Virus record (IMG/VR): IMGVR_UViG_3300031251_000980
Coordinates: 1 to 56,853 of that record
Strand: one strand, 5' to 3'
Length of the DNA: 56,853 nucleotides
Source of the DNA: a virus
Every line of letters begins with the position of its first letter. Position 1 is the stretch's first letter. The position numbers were made by a program, and so were the translations under genes. The notes under the pieces were generated by a model. That model saw only the letters and a program-made list of their open reading frames with translations, did not search any database and was not told the DNA's origin. Shown one piece after another: positions 1-7,647 of this stretch.

Positions 1-264
1 ATGGCTGGTTGGTCGTGGTTCACCGCCTGGCCGGTAGGCGACGGAGACAACTACCGCGGCTCCTCAATGCCGATGTGCTGCCCCGGCTGCGGCCTCGATT
101 GGTCGGCCGTCGGCTTCGGGCTTCCGATCCGCGGCAACGTCCAACGCGGCTGGGGATCACCACCAACAGGAGCCACCGCCGCGGTGTTCTACGAGTGCCT
201 CGACTGCGGCTGGTGCGCGTACGACGATCGGCGCGGCCAGTACCGGCGCCGACCGCGGGACTGA
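1..264 (+). CDS. small zinc-ribbon-like protein
   Basis: 87 codons open from the first base of the window, so the true start may lie upstream and no ribosome binding site can be judged. The product has two cysteine clusters, CCPGC near residue 28 and CLDCGWC near residue 68, separated by about 40 residues, a spacing that fits a zinc ribbon. There is no catalytic motif and no family I can name. It is rightward like the ATPase gene further right and convergent with the small leftward gene at 266-439. It could belong to the phage or to the host flank. Confidence 0.45.
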   Translation: MAGWSWFTAWPVGDGDNYRGSSMPMCCPGCGLDWSAVGFGLPIRGNVQRGWGSPPTGATAAVFYECLDCGWCAYDDRRGQYRRRPRD

Positions 265-265
265 C

Positions 266-439
266 TCAAGACAGCGGTTCGACAGCGCCGCCGTGCTCGA
301 GCGCGTAGGCCTCAGCGTCAACCCGCTCGGCGTCGGTGAACGTCTTCACGAGCGTCGGCTTCCCGGGCGGCCGGACGATCAGCGTCAGGTCCGCGAGCTT
401 GTGCTTGCTGGGCTTCTGCTGCCGATGCGGTTCCGTCAC
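266..439 (-). CDS. hypothetical 57-residue protein
   Basis: A leftward frame beginning at GTG 439 and ending at TGA 268-266, two bases past the stop of the convergent first gene. The translation starts VTEPHRQQKPSKHK and ends EHGGAVEPLS: a basic head followed by a short mixed segment with LTLIVRPPGKPTLVKTF. Amino-acid composition looks like real coding sequence, unlike the other frames here. No Shine-Dalgarno sequence is visible; TACAGT lies eight bases before the GTG, so a leaderless message is possible. Function unknown. Confidence 0.45.
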   Translation of the reverse strand: MTEPHRQQKPSKHKLADLTLIVRPPGKPTLVKTFTDAERVDAEAYALEHGGAVEPLS

Positions 440-458
440 GGGGTGTCACTGTAGAGGT

Positions 459-506
459 GATCGTCCCCAGCAGGGAGAGTCGGTGGAGCTTCAACTGGGG
501 ACGATC
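459..506. repeat. 12-bp perfect inverted repeat with 24-bp spacer
   Basis: GATCGTCCCCAG at 459-470 is the exact reverse complement of CTGGGGACGATC at 495-506. Arms this long separated by 24 bases suggest a bound dimer or a looped site rather than a compact terminator; there is no T-run on either side. It lies upstream of both the leftward 57-residue gene and the rightward ATPase gene. Confidence 0.6.
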
Positions 507-639
507 TACAGGTATAGACGGCCACGGTCGGCGTTCGGTTCCATCCAATCCAAAGGCCCGTCGGGCTGCCGACGAATTTACGTCCGACAAATTCCGGAAA
601 CATACCCCTAATTGTGAGATGTATGGGTTATATTAGGAG

Positions 640-667
640 TTGAGTTAGTTAAGTTACTAGTTATAGG
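640..667 (+). promoter_or_regulatory. promoter-like site for the ATPase gene
   Basis: TTGAGT (640-645) and TATAGG (662-667) are separated by 16 bases, in an AT-rich stretch. The ATG follows eight bases after the -10-like box, so the message would be nearly leaderless, although AGGCGG lies five bases before the ATG and could act as a Shine-Dalgarno sequence if transcription starts further upstream. Confidence 0.4.
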
Positions 668-675
668 CGGTATAC

Positions 676-1890
676 ATGGAGCAAAACGAAGTTTTCGACC
701 GGCTGAAGGCAGTCGGTCGAGCGTTCACACCCTCCTCTCCCATCAAAGAGCGCGACTTGTTCGCAGGCCGCGACGACCAACTCCGCACCCTGGTGATCAC
801 CGAAGGCCAGGTTGGTCAGCACGCAGTCATCTACGGTGTCCGAGGCGCCGGCAAAACATCTCTGGCGCGCGTGGCCCAGGTCATCATCGACCCCAACCTG
901 CAGCCCTACTACGTCTGCCACACGGGCGACACCTTCGCTTCCATCTGGCGCGGGCTGCTGAACACCATCGTCGTCACCCAGTCGATTCCGAGCCTCGGGT
1001 TCAACGCCGCCCCGAAGTCGGCACCCACCACCGCGGCGAATCTTCTGCTCTCGCAGGACAGCGAGATCAATCCGCAGACCATCGTGCAGGGGCTCAGCCT
1101 CCTCTCGCAGCACATGAGGCTGACCGTCGTCATCGACGAGTTCGACCGACCCACAGATTCCGATCTGCGAACCTCGATGGCCGACACCATCAAGATCCTC
1201 GCCGATCTCGCGCTGCCGGTGACCATCATCTTGGTCGGCGTGGCCGACTCCATCTCAGGTCTCCTTCGCGAACACGAATCGATCCAACGCTCACTCGTGC
1301 AAGTCGAGATGCCTCCGATGACGAACAATGAGCTGCGCGACATCATCGACCGCGGCATGAGCGCGGCAGGCTTGACGTTCGATGAGAATTTCGCCCGCGA
1401 GACCATCGCGCTATCGCTCGGGCTTCCGCACTACACCCACCTGATTTGTCTTCACGCGGGCACGTTCGCCGTGAGCGCCGACCGCACCAACGTGACGATG
1501 GAAGATCTGGAATCGGCCCTCCGTCAGGCGATCGAAGATGCCTCTCAAACCGTCCGCGAGCGGTATCACTCAGCCACGTACAGCAACCGTGAGACCCTCT
1601 ACAAGTCAGTCCTGCTGGCGTGTGCGATGAGTCCGCGCGATGAACTGAACTCCTTCGGAGCTCCAGATGTTCGGGACCAGCTCCGTCGGATTACCGGTCA
1701 GAGCTACGAAATCCCGGCGTTCGCAAATCACCTGACGGACTTCTCTGGCAACGGCGCTCGCGGTGGCATCCTCAAGAAGATCGGCACGACCCGACGATTC
1801 CGTTACCAGTTCCGCGATCCGCTGATGCCGACCTACGTGCTCATGCGGGGACGAGTCGACCGTTCTGGATCGAAGGCCGAGGACGAGTAA
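676..1890 (+). CDS. AAA+ (ORC/STAND-like) ATPase
   Basis: 404 residues. Walker A GVRGAGKTS lies at residues 54-62 and Walker B VVIDEFD at 151-157, followed by a sensor-like strand VTIILVGVAD near 183 and an arginine-containing ESIQRSL segment. The C-terminal third looks like a winged-helix or lid region. This fits the AAA_16/AAA_22-type ATPases (ORC1/Cdc6 and STAND relatives), which bind and hydrolyse ATP to change partner or DNA contacts. No nuclease, protease or TIR effector is fused. It stands alone, rightward, between the lysis module and the genome end, opposite to the late genes, with its own AT-rich promoter. This is the usual place for a gene expressed from a prophage, so a defence or exclusion role is possible but is only inference. 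Confidence 0.75.
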   Translation: MEQNEVFDRLKAVGRAFTPSSPIKERDLFAGRDDQLRTLVITEGQVGQHAVIYGVRGAGKTSLARVAQVIIDPNLQPYYVCHTGDTFASIWRGLLNTIVVTQSIPSLGFNAAPKSAPTTAANLLLSQDSEINPQTIVQGLSLLSQHMRLTVVIDEFDRPTDSDLRTSMADTIKILADLALPVTIILVGVADSISGLLREHESIQRSLVQVEMPPMTNNELRDIIDRGMSAAGLTFDENFARETIALSLGLPHYTHLICLHAGTFAVSADRTNVTMEDLESALRQAIEDASQTVRERYHSATYSNRETLYKSVLLACAMSPRDELNSFGAPDVRDQLRRITGQSYEIPAFANHLTDFSGNGARGGILKKIGTTRRFRYQFRDPLMPTYVLMRGRVDRSGSKAEDE

Positions 1891-1906
1891 GCGCCTATTC
1901 AGGCGC
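1891..1906 (+). terminator. short hairpin after the ATPase gene
   Basis: GCGCCT-ATTC-AGGCGC begins at the base after the ATPase stop. It is a compact 6-bp stem without a clear T-run, so it may end or protect the rightward message together with the larger hairpin beside it. Confidence 0.35.
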
Positions 1907-1915
1907 CGTACGACG

Positions 1916-1949
1916 AAAAGCCGCCCCCGACCCGAAGGTCGAGGGCGGC
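1916..1949 (-). terminator. rho-independent terminator at the end of the late operon
   Basis: Arms at 1920-1932 and 1937-1949 pair over 13 bases with one mismatch around a four-base loop. Read on the minus strand the stem is followed by TTTT at 1919-1916. It lies just beyond the last leftward lysis gene and is convergent with the ATPase, so it should stop late transcription and may work in both directions. Confidence 0.75.
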
Positions 1950-1989
1950 CCAGACGTTTCTTCCGGTCGGAGCGTATCTCCGCCTCAGG

Positions 1990-2244
1990 TCAGGTCAGCG
2001 GACCGACCTTCCGGGCAATCGCACCCATCACCGCGCCGAGCGGATCAATGACCGGTGGCAGCCGATTCAGCAGATGCAGCGCGACGGCGCCGACAACCAC
2101 GTAGGTCAGCGCAGGCCGCCGCTCGAGGTACCGGTCGACGGCCTGGGACAGCATCTCATCACCGCGGCCAGCCGCCAGGAAGTTGTGGCCCACCACGTAC
2201 ACGCCGAGCACCACCCAGCCTCGGTCCGCGCGCCGTCCGCTCAT
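1990..2244 (-). CDS. small membrane protein of the lysis module
   Basis: 84 residues. There is a hydrophobic stretch near residues 9-20 (WVVLGVYVVGHNFLA) and a second near 45-60 (LTYVVVGAVALHLL), so one or two membrane crossings are likely. It is the last gene of the late operon. The start ATG shares one base with the stop of the upstream gene (TGATG), which suggests translational coupling. Position suggests a role in lysis timing, but no holin family is recognised. Confidence 0.7.
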   Translation of the reverse strand: MSGRRADRGWVVLGVYVVGHNFLAAGRGDEMLSQAVDRYLERRPALTYVVVGAVALHLLNRLPPVIDPLGAVMGAIARKVGPLT

Positions 2245-2660
2245 CAGGGCCTCCGCTTCAGATCGCCGATCTCACGATCGAGACGGGCGACGTCTGTCCG
2301 ATGGGTCTCGCGATCGTCGACGGCCGCATCAGCCAGCCTGCCGACGTCTTTCTTCACCCCGCTGACGTCCGATTTCACACCGCGGACATCGGTGGCCATC
2401 TCCTGTTGACGACGCTCGATTCGGTCCAGCTGGATGCGGAGGTTCCGATCACCGTGGTCATTGACCACCTGCTCCTTGACCTCGTCCATCTTCGCGTCGA
2501 CGGCGGTCAGTTTCTCATCGCGCGCCACGGCCCGGTCCTTTCCGCGCCGCTGGCCGAGCACAGTGACTGCAATACCGGAGAGGTTCACCACGCTGAGCCC
2601 CAGAAAGGCCCAGAGGTTATCCATCTCGCCCCAGTTGACCGCGCTCGCGGTGTAGCTCAC
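2244..2660 (-). CDS. membrane-anchored coiled-coil protein (DUF2746-like)
   Basis: 138 residues starting at GTG 2660, which overlaps the upstream stop as GTGA. After a short head there is one hydrophobic segment (LWAFLGLSVVNLSGIAVTVL, about residues 16-35), then a long charged alpha-helical region with heptad-like repeats (VRGVKSDVSGVKKDVGRL) likely to form a coiled coil. Mycobacteriophages often carry proteins of this design near the lysis genes. It may be a holin-associated or spanin-like factor; this is inferred from position and topology only. Confidence 0.65.
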   Translation of the reverse strand: MSYTASAVNWGEMDNLWAFLGLSVVNLSGIAVTVLGQRRGKDRAVARDEKLTAVDAKMDEVKEQVVNDHGDRNLRIQLDRIERRQQEMATDVRGVKSDVSGVKKDVGRLADAAVDDRETHRTDVARLDREIGDLKRRP

Positions 2661-2878
2661 TGCTGCTGCTCACCGTCGCCGCCCCGACGGTCCTGGAGCA
2701 TCTTCGCCGTCGACAACGAGCTGGTAATCAGGCCGGCGCCGGTGACGAACCATGTGAGGCCGGTGCCGGGCTCGATCTGGTCGAGAGCGACGAGCACCAC
2801 GGCGCCGATGAAGATGGTGAGGAAACAGACGGCGTGGATGACGAGTCGTACGGTGTCGTTTTGAGGGATGGGCAGCAT
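2657..2878 (-). CDS. putative holin, two membrane segments
   Basis: 73 residues with two hydrophobic segments, about 11-31 (LVIHAVCFLTIFIGAVVLVA) and 40-57 (GLTWFVTGAGLITSSLS), and a charged tail DRRGGDGEQQQ. Size, two-segment topology and place directly after LysB match actinobacteriophage holins, which make membrane lesions that release or activate endolysin. Holins are poorly conserved, so the assignment rests on topology and context. Confidence 0.65.
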   Translation of the reverse strand: MLPIPQNDTVRLVIHAVCFLTIFIGAVVLVALDQIEPGTGLTWFVTGAGLITSSLSTAKMLQDRRGGDGEQQQ

Positions 2879-2963
2879 GGTTCGCCTTCCTGATCAGCGG
2901 TTTTCAAGGATCGGGCCCGAACCTTGAATTCGGTCGGTGCGAGTACAAGCAGGCCTGAATTGC

Positions 2964-3773
2964 TTACGCCGCGATGGCGCGCAACGACCAGTCGCGGAGG
3001 TGCTGGATCGCCAGGCCGAGGTACGTCTGGCCGGGCCACACCTCGGCGAATTCGTATGTGATGTGCGGCAGCGTCGGCGGATTGGTCGCGACGAACCCGC
3101 CGGCGATGCCGATCGCCTGGAACGCCGCGATCGGATCGGTCAGGGCTTCGGTGACCATGCCGGGAATCTGCTGTGCGATGGCCTGCGCAGTGCCGATCGG
3201 ATCGGTCAGCTCGAACCGGGTGACCATGTCGTACGCGCGCTGCATGATGTCGCCGGTGTGGTTGTCGGGCACCGAGGTGTACATGTCGCCCGGGTTGGCC
3301 AGCCAGCAGTGCCGCCAGTCGGTGACGTCGCCGTACCGCCACGAGCTGATCCCGCGCCCGGGCGCCGGAGCGCCTGCGTAGTACGCACCGCCCGCCGGCC
3401 GGGTCGGGTCGCCGAAGCTGAAGCTGCACAAGTAATTCCGTGGGTACTTCTGCTGGAGCCACTGCCGCACCCGGGCGGCGACCACGGCACCTGCGGAGTA
3501 CCCGCCGACGATCACCATGCGGTCTGGCTCGGCGGCCAGTGCCGCGTCGATCATCCGCGTCGCATCGTTGAACGCGATGTCGACGGAATGCTGCATCGAC
3601 TTGTCGCTGATACTCCCAGCGGCGCCGACCGGCAGTCCGCCCATCGTCGCGGGCCAACGCGGGTTGATTTCCTCCACCAGGTCGGCCGCGCCCTGGCAGA
3701 CACGGGACACGTAGTCCTCGCCCACGACCCCGCCGGTACCGCGGAACACCACGGCCAGGTGCCGACTGGTCAC
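2964..3773 (-). CDS. lysB: LysB, mycolyl-arabinogalactan esterase
   Basis: 269 residues of the cutinase-like alpha/beta hydrolase family. The nucleophile elbow GYSAG is at residues 91-95 with Ser93; Asp163 in GDMYTS and His237 in PHITYE are good candidates for the rest of the triad. In known mycobacteriophages LysB cuts the ester linking mycolic acids to arabinogalactan and so releases the outer membrane at lysis. Its ATG overlaps the LysA stop by four bases. Its presence strongly implies a host with a mycolic-acid envelope. Confidence 0.92.
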   Translation of the reverse strand: MTSRHLAVVFRGTGGVVGEDYVSRVCQGAADLVEEINPRWPATMGGLPVGAAGSISDKSMQHSVDIAFNDATRMIDAALAAEPDRMVIVGGYSAGAVVAARVRQWLQQKYPRNYLCSFSFGDPTRPAGGAYYAGAPAPGRGISSWRYGDVTDWRHCWLANPGDMYTSVPDNHTGDIMQRAYDMVTRFELTDPIGTAQAIAQQIPGMVTEALTDPIAAFQAIGIAGGFVATNPPTLPHITYEFAEVWPGQTYLGLAIQHLRDWSLRAIAA

Positions 3774-5320
3774 CGTGCAGCCTTGGCGGCCGCCTCGGCG
3801 TCCAGCCAGGCCTTGATCTGGCTCTGCGCGGCGGTGATGTCGGCAGGGGCGACCTTGAGGAGCATCTTGCCGGCCAGCTTCGAATCAGCTTCCCGGCCCG
3901 GCTCGTCGGTGTGGGCGACCGCGTACAGCAGCGCAATCGCCTGCGCGTCGCCGTAGTCGACGGCCAGCTTCTCGACCAGGACGACGTGGATGTTGCCGTC
4001 GCCGGACCAGGCGAACCCGGCGCACGTGTTGACGTCGCCCTCGTACGGCCAGCGCAACGGCGACAACGACTTTCGCCGGTACTTGGCGATCTGGCGGGTG
4101 TTGTCGAGCATTTCGCGCTGTTCATCGGCGGTCAGTGCGGACATGAAATCGTCTCCTTCGGTGAGCAATTGGAGAAGCTGGTCGCCCAGCGACAAGGCGT
4201 GGTTGTAGCGGTTAGTCCGGTCGGTGATGCCGTTCTGACCGCCGTTCACGTACTGGGTGGCGCGCACGATGTCGCGGGCATCGGCCGCGTCGTTCATCGC
4301 GCGTTGAGTGGTCCAGTACCAGGTGACGCCGATGAATCCGTATGTGTCGCTGGCCAACTGGTCGGGGTCGTCGACGAAGAACGTCGGCGACGGAACGAGG
4401 CCCTCGGTGAACGCCCATTGCGACAGCACCGTGTAGTTGTGCCGGCCGGTCACCTGGATCGGGCCGCGGCCACGGAAGCGGTACCCGTCGCCGGGCTGCG
4501 TGTTCCCCAGGTCGATGCGGCCTTCGTATCCGGCCTGATCAGTGGTCGGGCCCCACAGTTCAAACATGTACCGCAGGCCGACCGATTCGTGCCCGATCTG
4601 CGCACCGTGCATCGCGATTCGAGGCACCGTCGTACAGTCGCACTCGGCGAGGCACTGGCTGTACGCCGGCAGCAGCTCGGCCAGCCGATCAGTGGTCAGC
4701 GACGTCGGCGACATCAGCTGCGCGAACACCTGCACGGCCTGCGCCTCGGTGGTCGACGGCTGGACCCCGATCACGTCGGCGTAGCAGTAGCCCTTCGGCG
4801 GGATCAGGCTCACCGCCTGGTCGAAGCTGATCCAGTACCCGAACGGCGGGAACCCAGGATCCGCGATCCACACAGCCCGCGCGCCGTTGGTGTCGTCGTA
4901 ACCCATGCACGCCACGTAGTGGAAGACGGTGCCGCCGCGGTACGACGGCGAGGTCGACCCCTTGACTCCCACCGGGTAGTTCGACGGCGGCGCGACCCAG
5001 TTCATCACCACGCCGTAGCCAGCGTCGATGGACCGAACGATGTTGAGCCACAAGTCCTTGCGCTGGTCGTAGGTCGCCGGGTCGTTCTCGATGTACACCG
5101 ACGTGTACCTGGCGTCCGGGGTGATGTTGTCCAGCACCCGCTCGATCAGCCCGACGTAGTCGGTGCCGTTGACCGTGGTGCCGATCTGGCGGGCCAGCTC
5201 CTGCTCGGACATGTTGATGCCGCGGGAGTTCAGCACCACCTGTGTCGACGCGGGCCCGCACCAGTAGCCGGTCTCCTGCGCGACGATCGTGTGGTCGTAG
5301 GGCAGTACCTTCTCAGCCAT
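3770..5320 (-). CDS. lysA: LysA endolysin: C39-like peptidase plus GH19-like muramidase
   Basis: 516 residues. An N-terminal C39-type cysteine peptidase domain (about 1-165) shows QETGYWCGPAS with Cys21 and a FHYVACMGYDD histidine segment. A central GH19-like glycosidase domain (about 200-385) shows IGHES, where the glutamate is the likely catalytic acid, and RFRGRGPIQVTGRHNY, the family's GRGxxQxTGxxNY signature. The C-terminal 120 residues are probably the wall-binding domain. The enzyme should cut both peptide and glycan parts of peptidoglycan. LysB follows with a 4-bp overlap and holin-like genes come next, a standard mycobacteriophage lysis order. Confidence 0.9.
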   Translation of the reverse strand: MAEKVLPYDHTIVAQETGYWCGPASTQVVLNSRGINMSEQELARQIGTTVNGTDYVGLIERVLDNITPDARYTSVYIENDPATYDQRKDLWLNIVRSIDAGYGVVMNWVAPPSNYPVGVKGSTSPSYRGGTVFHYVACMGYDDTNGARAVWIADPGFPPFGYWISFDQAVSLIPPKGYCYADVIGVQPSTTEAQAVQVFAQLMSPTSLTTDRLAELLPAYSQCLAECDCTTVPRIAMHGAQIGHESVGLRYMFELWGPTTDQAGYEGRIDLGNTQPGDGYRFRGRGPIQVTGRHNYTVLSQWAFTEGLVPSPTFFVDDPDQLASDTYGFIGVTWYWTTQRAMNDAADARDIVRATQYVNGGQNGITDRTNRYNHALSLGDQLLQLLTEGDDFMSALTADEQREMLDNTRQIAKYRRKSLSPLRWPYEGDVNTCAGFAWSGDGNIHVVLVEKLAVDYGDAQAIALLYAVAHTDEPGREADSKLAGKMLLKVAPADITAAQSQIKAWLDAEAAAKAAR

Positions 5321-5581
5321 CTACGGCAGCTCGGGCAGGCCGTACGGGACGGTCGTCGAGTAGCCGGCTCCCGGCAGCGCGGCCAGGGCCTGCTCGATCA
5401 TGGCCGTGATCGCCGCCGGCCGGTCGACTGCGGTGACGTCGTCGACGCCATCGGCGTGCATAGTCCAGGTGCTGTCGGCGCGGGTCGCGGTGACGATGAC
5501 CGTGCCGTCCGCGCAGTTGAACAGCTGCATCAGCTCGGAGTCGAAGGCGACGATCTTGTGATCGGTGCGTACGTCGTACAT
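5321..5581 (-). CDS. hypothetical protein upstream of lysA
   Basis: 86 residues, ATG start; its stop immediately precedes the lysA start codon. The sequence is mixed alpha/beta with an acidic middle, no cysteine pair and no membrane segment. It lies between tail genes and lysis genes, so it may be a small tail accessory protein or a lysis regulator. No family recognised. Confidence 0.65.
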   Translation of the reverse strand: MYDVRTDHKIVAFDSELMQLFNCADGTVIVTATRADSTWTMHADGVDDVTAVDRPAAITAMIEQALAALPGAGYSTTVPYGLPELP

Positions 5582-5600
5582 GTTGTTGTCTCCCTTCCGG

Positions 5601-5945
5601 TTACGCGCTGATTCGCGGGGTCACGTCGATCGATGCGCCAGCGCCAGAGACGACGACGTTGCCCGCGTCGAACGGGGCCGATCCGACGAAGTTGCCTGCG
5701 GTGAGGGCCGAGAAGACGCCGCCTTCGGTGTAGGTACCCGCGGGCACGGAGATGTTCTGGGTGGAGCCGTTGACGATTCCGGTGGTACCGCTCGACCATG
5801 CGGTCTGCTTGCGGGCGTAGCTCCCGCCGGTGGCCTCGTTCGCGCCAGTGGTTCCGCCGCCAGCGCCGGTGAACACCGCGACGTATGCGCCGAGCGCCTT
5901 GATGCCGTCAGCGGCCGCTTGATGAGTTGCGTTGGGAAGACCCAT
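5601..5945 (-). CDS. small tail-fibre-type protein
   Basis: 114 residues, rich in Gly, Ala, Ser and Thr, with short beta-prone segments (GGVFSALTAGNFVGSAPF, VVVSGAGASIDVTPRI). It resembles the small minor tail or fibre-associated proteins found in the last part of actinobacteriophage tail operons. A good GAGGAG ribosome site precedes the ATG. A surface role is inferred from composition and position. Confidence 0.65.
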   Translation of the reverse strand: MGLPNATHQAAADGIKALGAYVAVFTGAGGGTTGANEATGGSYARKQTAWSSGTTGIVNGSTQNISVPAGTYTEGGVFSALTAGNFVGSAPFDAGNVVVSGAGASIDVTPRISA

Positions 5946-5995
5946 ATCTGTACTCCTCTACTTTTGTTGTGCACCAGCCGTTTTCGGCATGGCTA

Positions 5996-6010
5996 ACCCC
6001 GCTGCGGGGT
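5996..6010 (-). terminator. compact hairpin after the repeat-rich tail gene
   Basis: ACCCCGCTGCGGGGT forms a short GC-rich inverted repeat just past the stop of the 435-residue tail gene. There is no T-run, so partial termination or RNA protection is more likely than full termination. Confidence 0.35.
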
Positions 6011-6014
6011 GGGC

Positions 6015-7322
6015 TCAGATGTCTGCGGCGGTGAGCGCAGCCACGCCGCGCGACGGGTACTGGCCGAAGTTGTAGGCGCGCCGGAATCCAGCGGCCGGGT
6101 GCCGCCCGGGGAGGTCGACCACGTGACCGCTGTCGGTCCACGTGAGCGACGTCGGCACGCCGTTGAGCCAGATGGTCCACGTCACCACGCCCGCGGAAAC
6201 CGAAGGCACCAGCCGGATTAGGGCATCAGTGTTAGCCGCTTGACTGCCCAGGGACGCCTGCTGCGTCAGCGTTCCGCCCGCCCAGGAGTAGATAGTCGCG
6301 GTGTTGCTGGACGCCGGCCAGAGTGTCACCACGCCCTTGGTGCCGTCTGCGGAGAAGGCGCCCGCGCCGACGTTGCGGTCGCCGGCCGCGCCGCTGAGCG
6401 CGCCGACCTTCACTTCGACCCAGAACAGATCGGTCGCCATGCTGTCCGGCAGCACCGCCGCGGATCGGTAGGTCGCGTTCGACGCCGTGCAACTGCCTTC
6501 CTGCAACGTGTTCGACGACGCTTGCACTGCCCCAGCACCGGAGTTCAGAGCGACGTTCACGGTTCCCGACGGCACCGTGGGGAACGACGAATATGTCATC
6601 GTGGCCTTGGCCGCCATACCCAGCGACGGAGTGACCGACAAGCCGACCGCGCCGGGGTAACGCGCCGCGCCGTCGACACCGAGCACGGGTGTCACGGCGA
6701 GGCCGAACGCTGCGGGGTACCGCTCGGCGCCGCCCATCCCCATCGACGGCGTGACCGCTAGGCCGAAGTCTGCGGGGTTGCGGCTGCCACCATCCATCCC
6801 GAGCGCCGGTGTCACGGCCAGCCCGACAGAGGCCGGCATGGCGCCCGTGCCGATGGCCAGTTCGGGTGTCACTGCGAGGCCGAAGCCTGCGGGGTACCGC
6901 TCGGCACCCGCCATGCCCAGTGACGGCGACACCGACAAACCGAACGAGAACGGCGTGCCCGGGTCCACGGTCGCAATCTCCATGCCCAGCGACGGCGTCA
7001 CAGCCAGACCAACGGCCGCCGGTGTGCGGTTGCTCGCGCTGGCCGACAACTGCGGAGTGACGACGAGACCGAAGTCGGCGACGGACTTGCCGGCCGCCGA
7101 CATTCCCATGCCGATCGTGACGGCAATCCCGAATCCCGCTGTGCTCCGGCCGGAGCTGGCCATTCCGAGGGACGGCGTGACCGCCAGGCCGACCGCGCCA
7201 CCCGACGGACCGGCCCCTCCGCTGACGCCTAGTTGTGGCGTCACCGAGAGTCCAAATGCCGCCGACCGCTTCACCCAGGGCAGGGTGTTGCGCGTCCACC
7301 AGCCGGTGCGGACTGCAGCCAT
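6015..7322 (-). CDS. minor tail protein with eleven tandem repeats and lectin-like C-terminus
   Basis: 435 residues. Residues about 23-236 hold eleven copies of a roughly 20-residue unit with core GLAVTPSLGM, spaced by variable linkers such as DGGSRNPADF. Residues about 240-435 have no repeats and look like a beta-sandwich of the lectin/LamG or concanavalin type (TVPSGTVNVALNSG, VTWTIWLNGVPTSLTW). Such a design fits a fibre shaft plus receptor-binding tip. The start ATG shares a base with the upstream stop (TGATG). Near-identical repeat DNA makes copy-number change by recombination plausible. Confidence 0.75.
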   Translation of the reverse strand: MAAVRTGWWTRNTLPWVKRSAAFGLSVTPQLGVSGGAGPSGGAVGLAVTPSLGMASSGRSTAGFGIAVTIGMGMSAAGKSVADFGLVVTPQLSASASNRTPAAVGLAVTPSLGMEIATVDPGTPFSFGLSVSPSLGMAGAERYPAGFGLAVTPELAIGTGAMPASVGLAVTPALGMDGGSRNPADFGLAVTPSMGMGGAERYPAAFGLAVTPVLGVDGAARYPGAVGLSVTPSLGMAAKATMTYSSFPTVPSGTVNVALNSGAGAVQASSNTLQEGSCTASNATYRSAAVLPDSMATDLFWVEVKVGALSGAAGDRNVGAGAFSADGTKGVVTLWPASSNTATIYSWAGGTLTQQASLGSQAANTDALIRLVPSVSAGVVTWTIWLNGVPTSLTWTDSGHVVDLPGRHPAAGFRRAYNFGQYPSRGVAALTAADI

Positions 7323-7645
7323 CAGTTGGCGATTTCGAGTCCGGCGGCGACTAGCGCGTCTTCATGCGATGTTCCGGGTGGGCACGTGCACATCGGCGTC
7401 AGCTCCGGGGCGATCCCGTTCTCATCGCAGGCAACAATCGTGGTCTCGCACAACACAATCGTGTGCATTCCACTCTTGACCGCCGGCAGTCCGAGGTCGC
7501 CGAGCGCAAAATCCACCGCGCGCTGCTGGCCGGCTGACAGTCCCCCATCGGCGTGCACTGCATAGTGCTGGCCCGCCTCGTCGACATAGAGCCGCGTGTT
7601 CGGAGGCCATCTCCGCATTGGCTTATCAACCTGTGTCACAACCAC
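7322..7645 (-). CDS. hypothetical protein in tail operon
   Basis: 107 residues, GTG start. It has a strand-rich front (TRLYVDEAGQHYAVHADGG) and a C-terminal half with cysteines (VLCETTIVACDENG, CTCPPG). No known family. Encoded between two large minor tail genes, it is probably a tail accessory factor. Confidence 0.65.
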   Translation of the reverse strand: MVVTQVDKPMRRWPPNTRLYVDEAGQHYAVHADGGLSAGQQRAVDFALGDLGLPAVKSGMHTIVLCETTIVACDENGIAPELTPMCTCPPGTSHEDALVAAGLEIAN

Positions 7646-7647
7646 GT

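Larger units (their letters stand above)
440..675. other. control region between the divergent 57-aa gene and the ATPase
   Basis: No convincing gene is seen here. The region holds a perfect 12-bp inverted repeat (459-470 and 495-506), an imperfect direct repeat CCGACGAATT/CCGACAAATT at 569-578 and 584-593, and an AT-rich tail from about 600 to 675 that contrasts with the GC-rich surroundings. It could hold regulatory sites or the left attachment site, but no matching core was found elsewhere in the window, so no att site is claimed. Confidence 0.4.

Noticed and set aside
266-660. tRNA or attL site
   Set aside because: No cloverleaf or CCA end could be traced, and no core repeated near the integrase side within the window.
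2728-4125. Leftward frame of 465 codons across lysB and holin
   Set aside because: Overlaps lysB in another frame and is dominated by Arg, Pro and Ser; lysB has clear catalytic motifs.
3911-5611. Long rightward open frame opposite lysA
   Set aside because: Antisense to lysA with all its catalytic motifs; Arg/Val/Asp-rich shadow.
5565-5996. Rightward open frame opposite the small tail gene
   Set aside because: Arg/Gly-rich, antisense to a plausible tail protein, no start signals.
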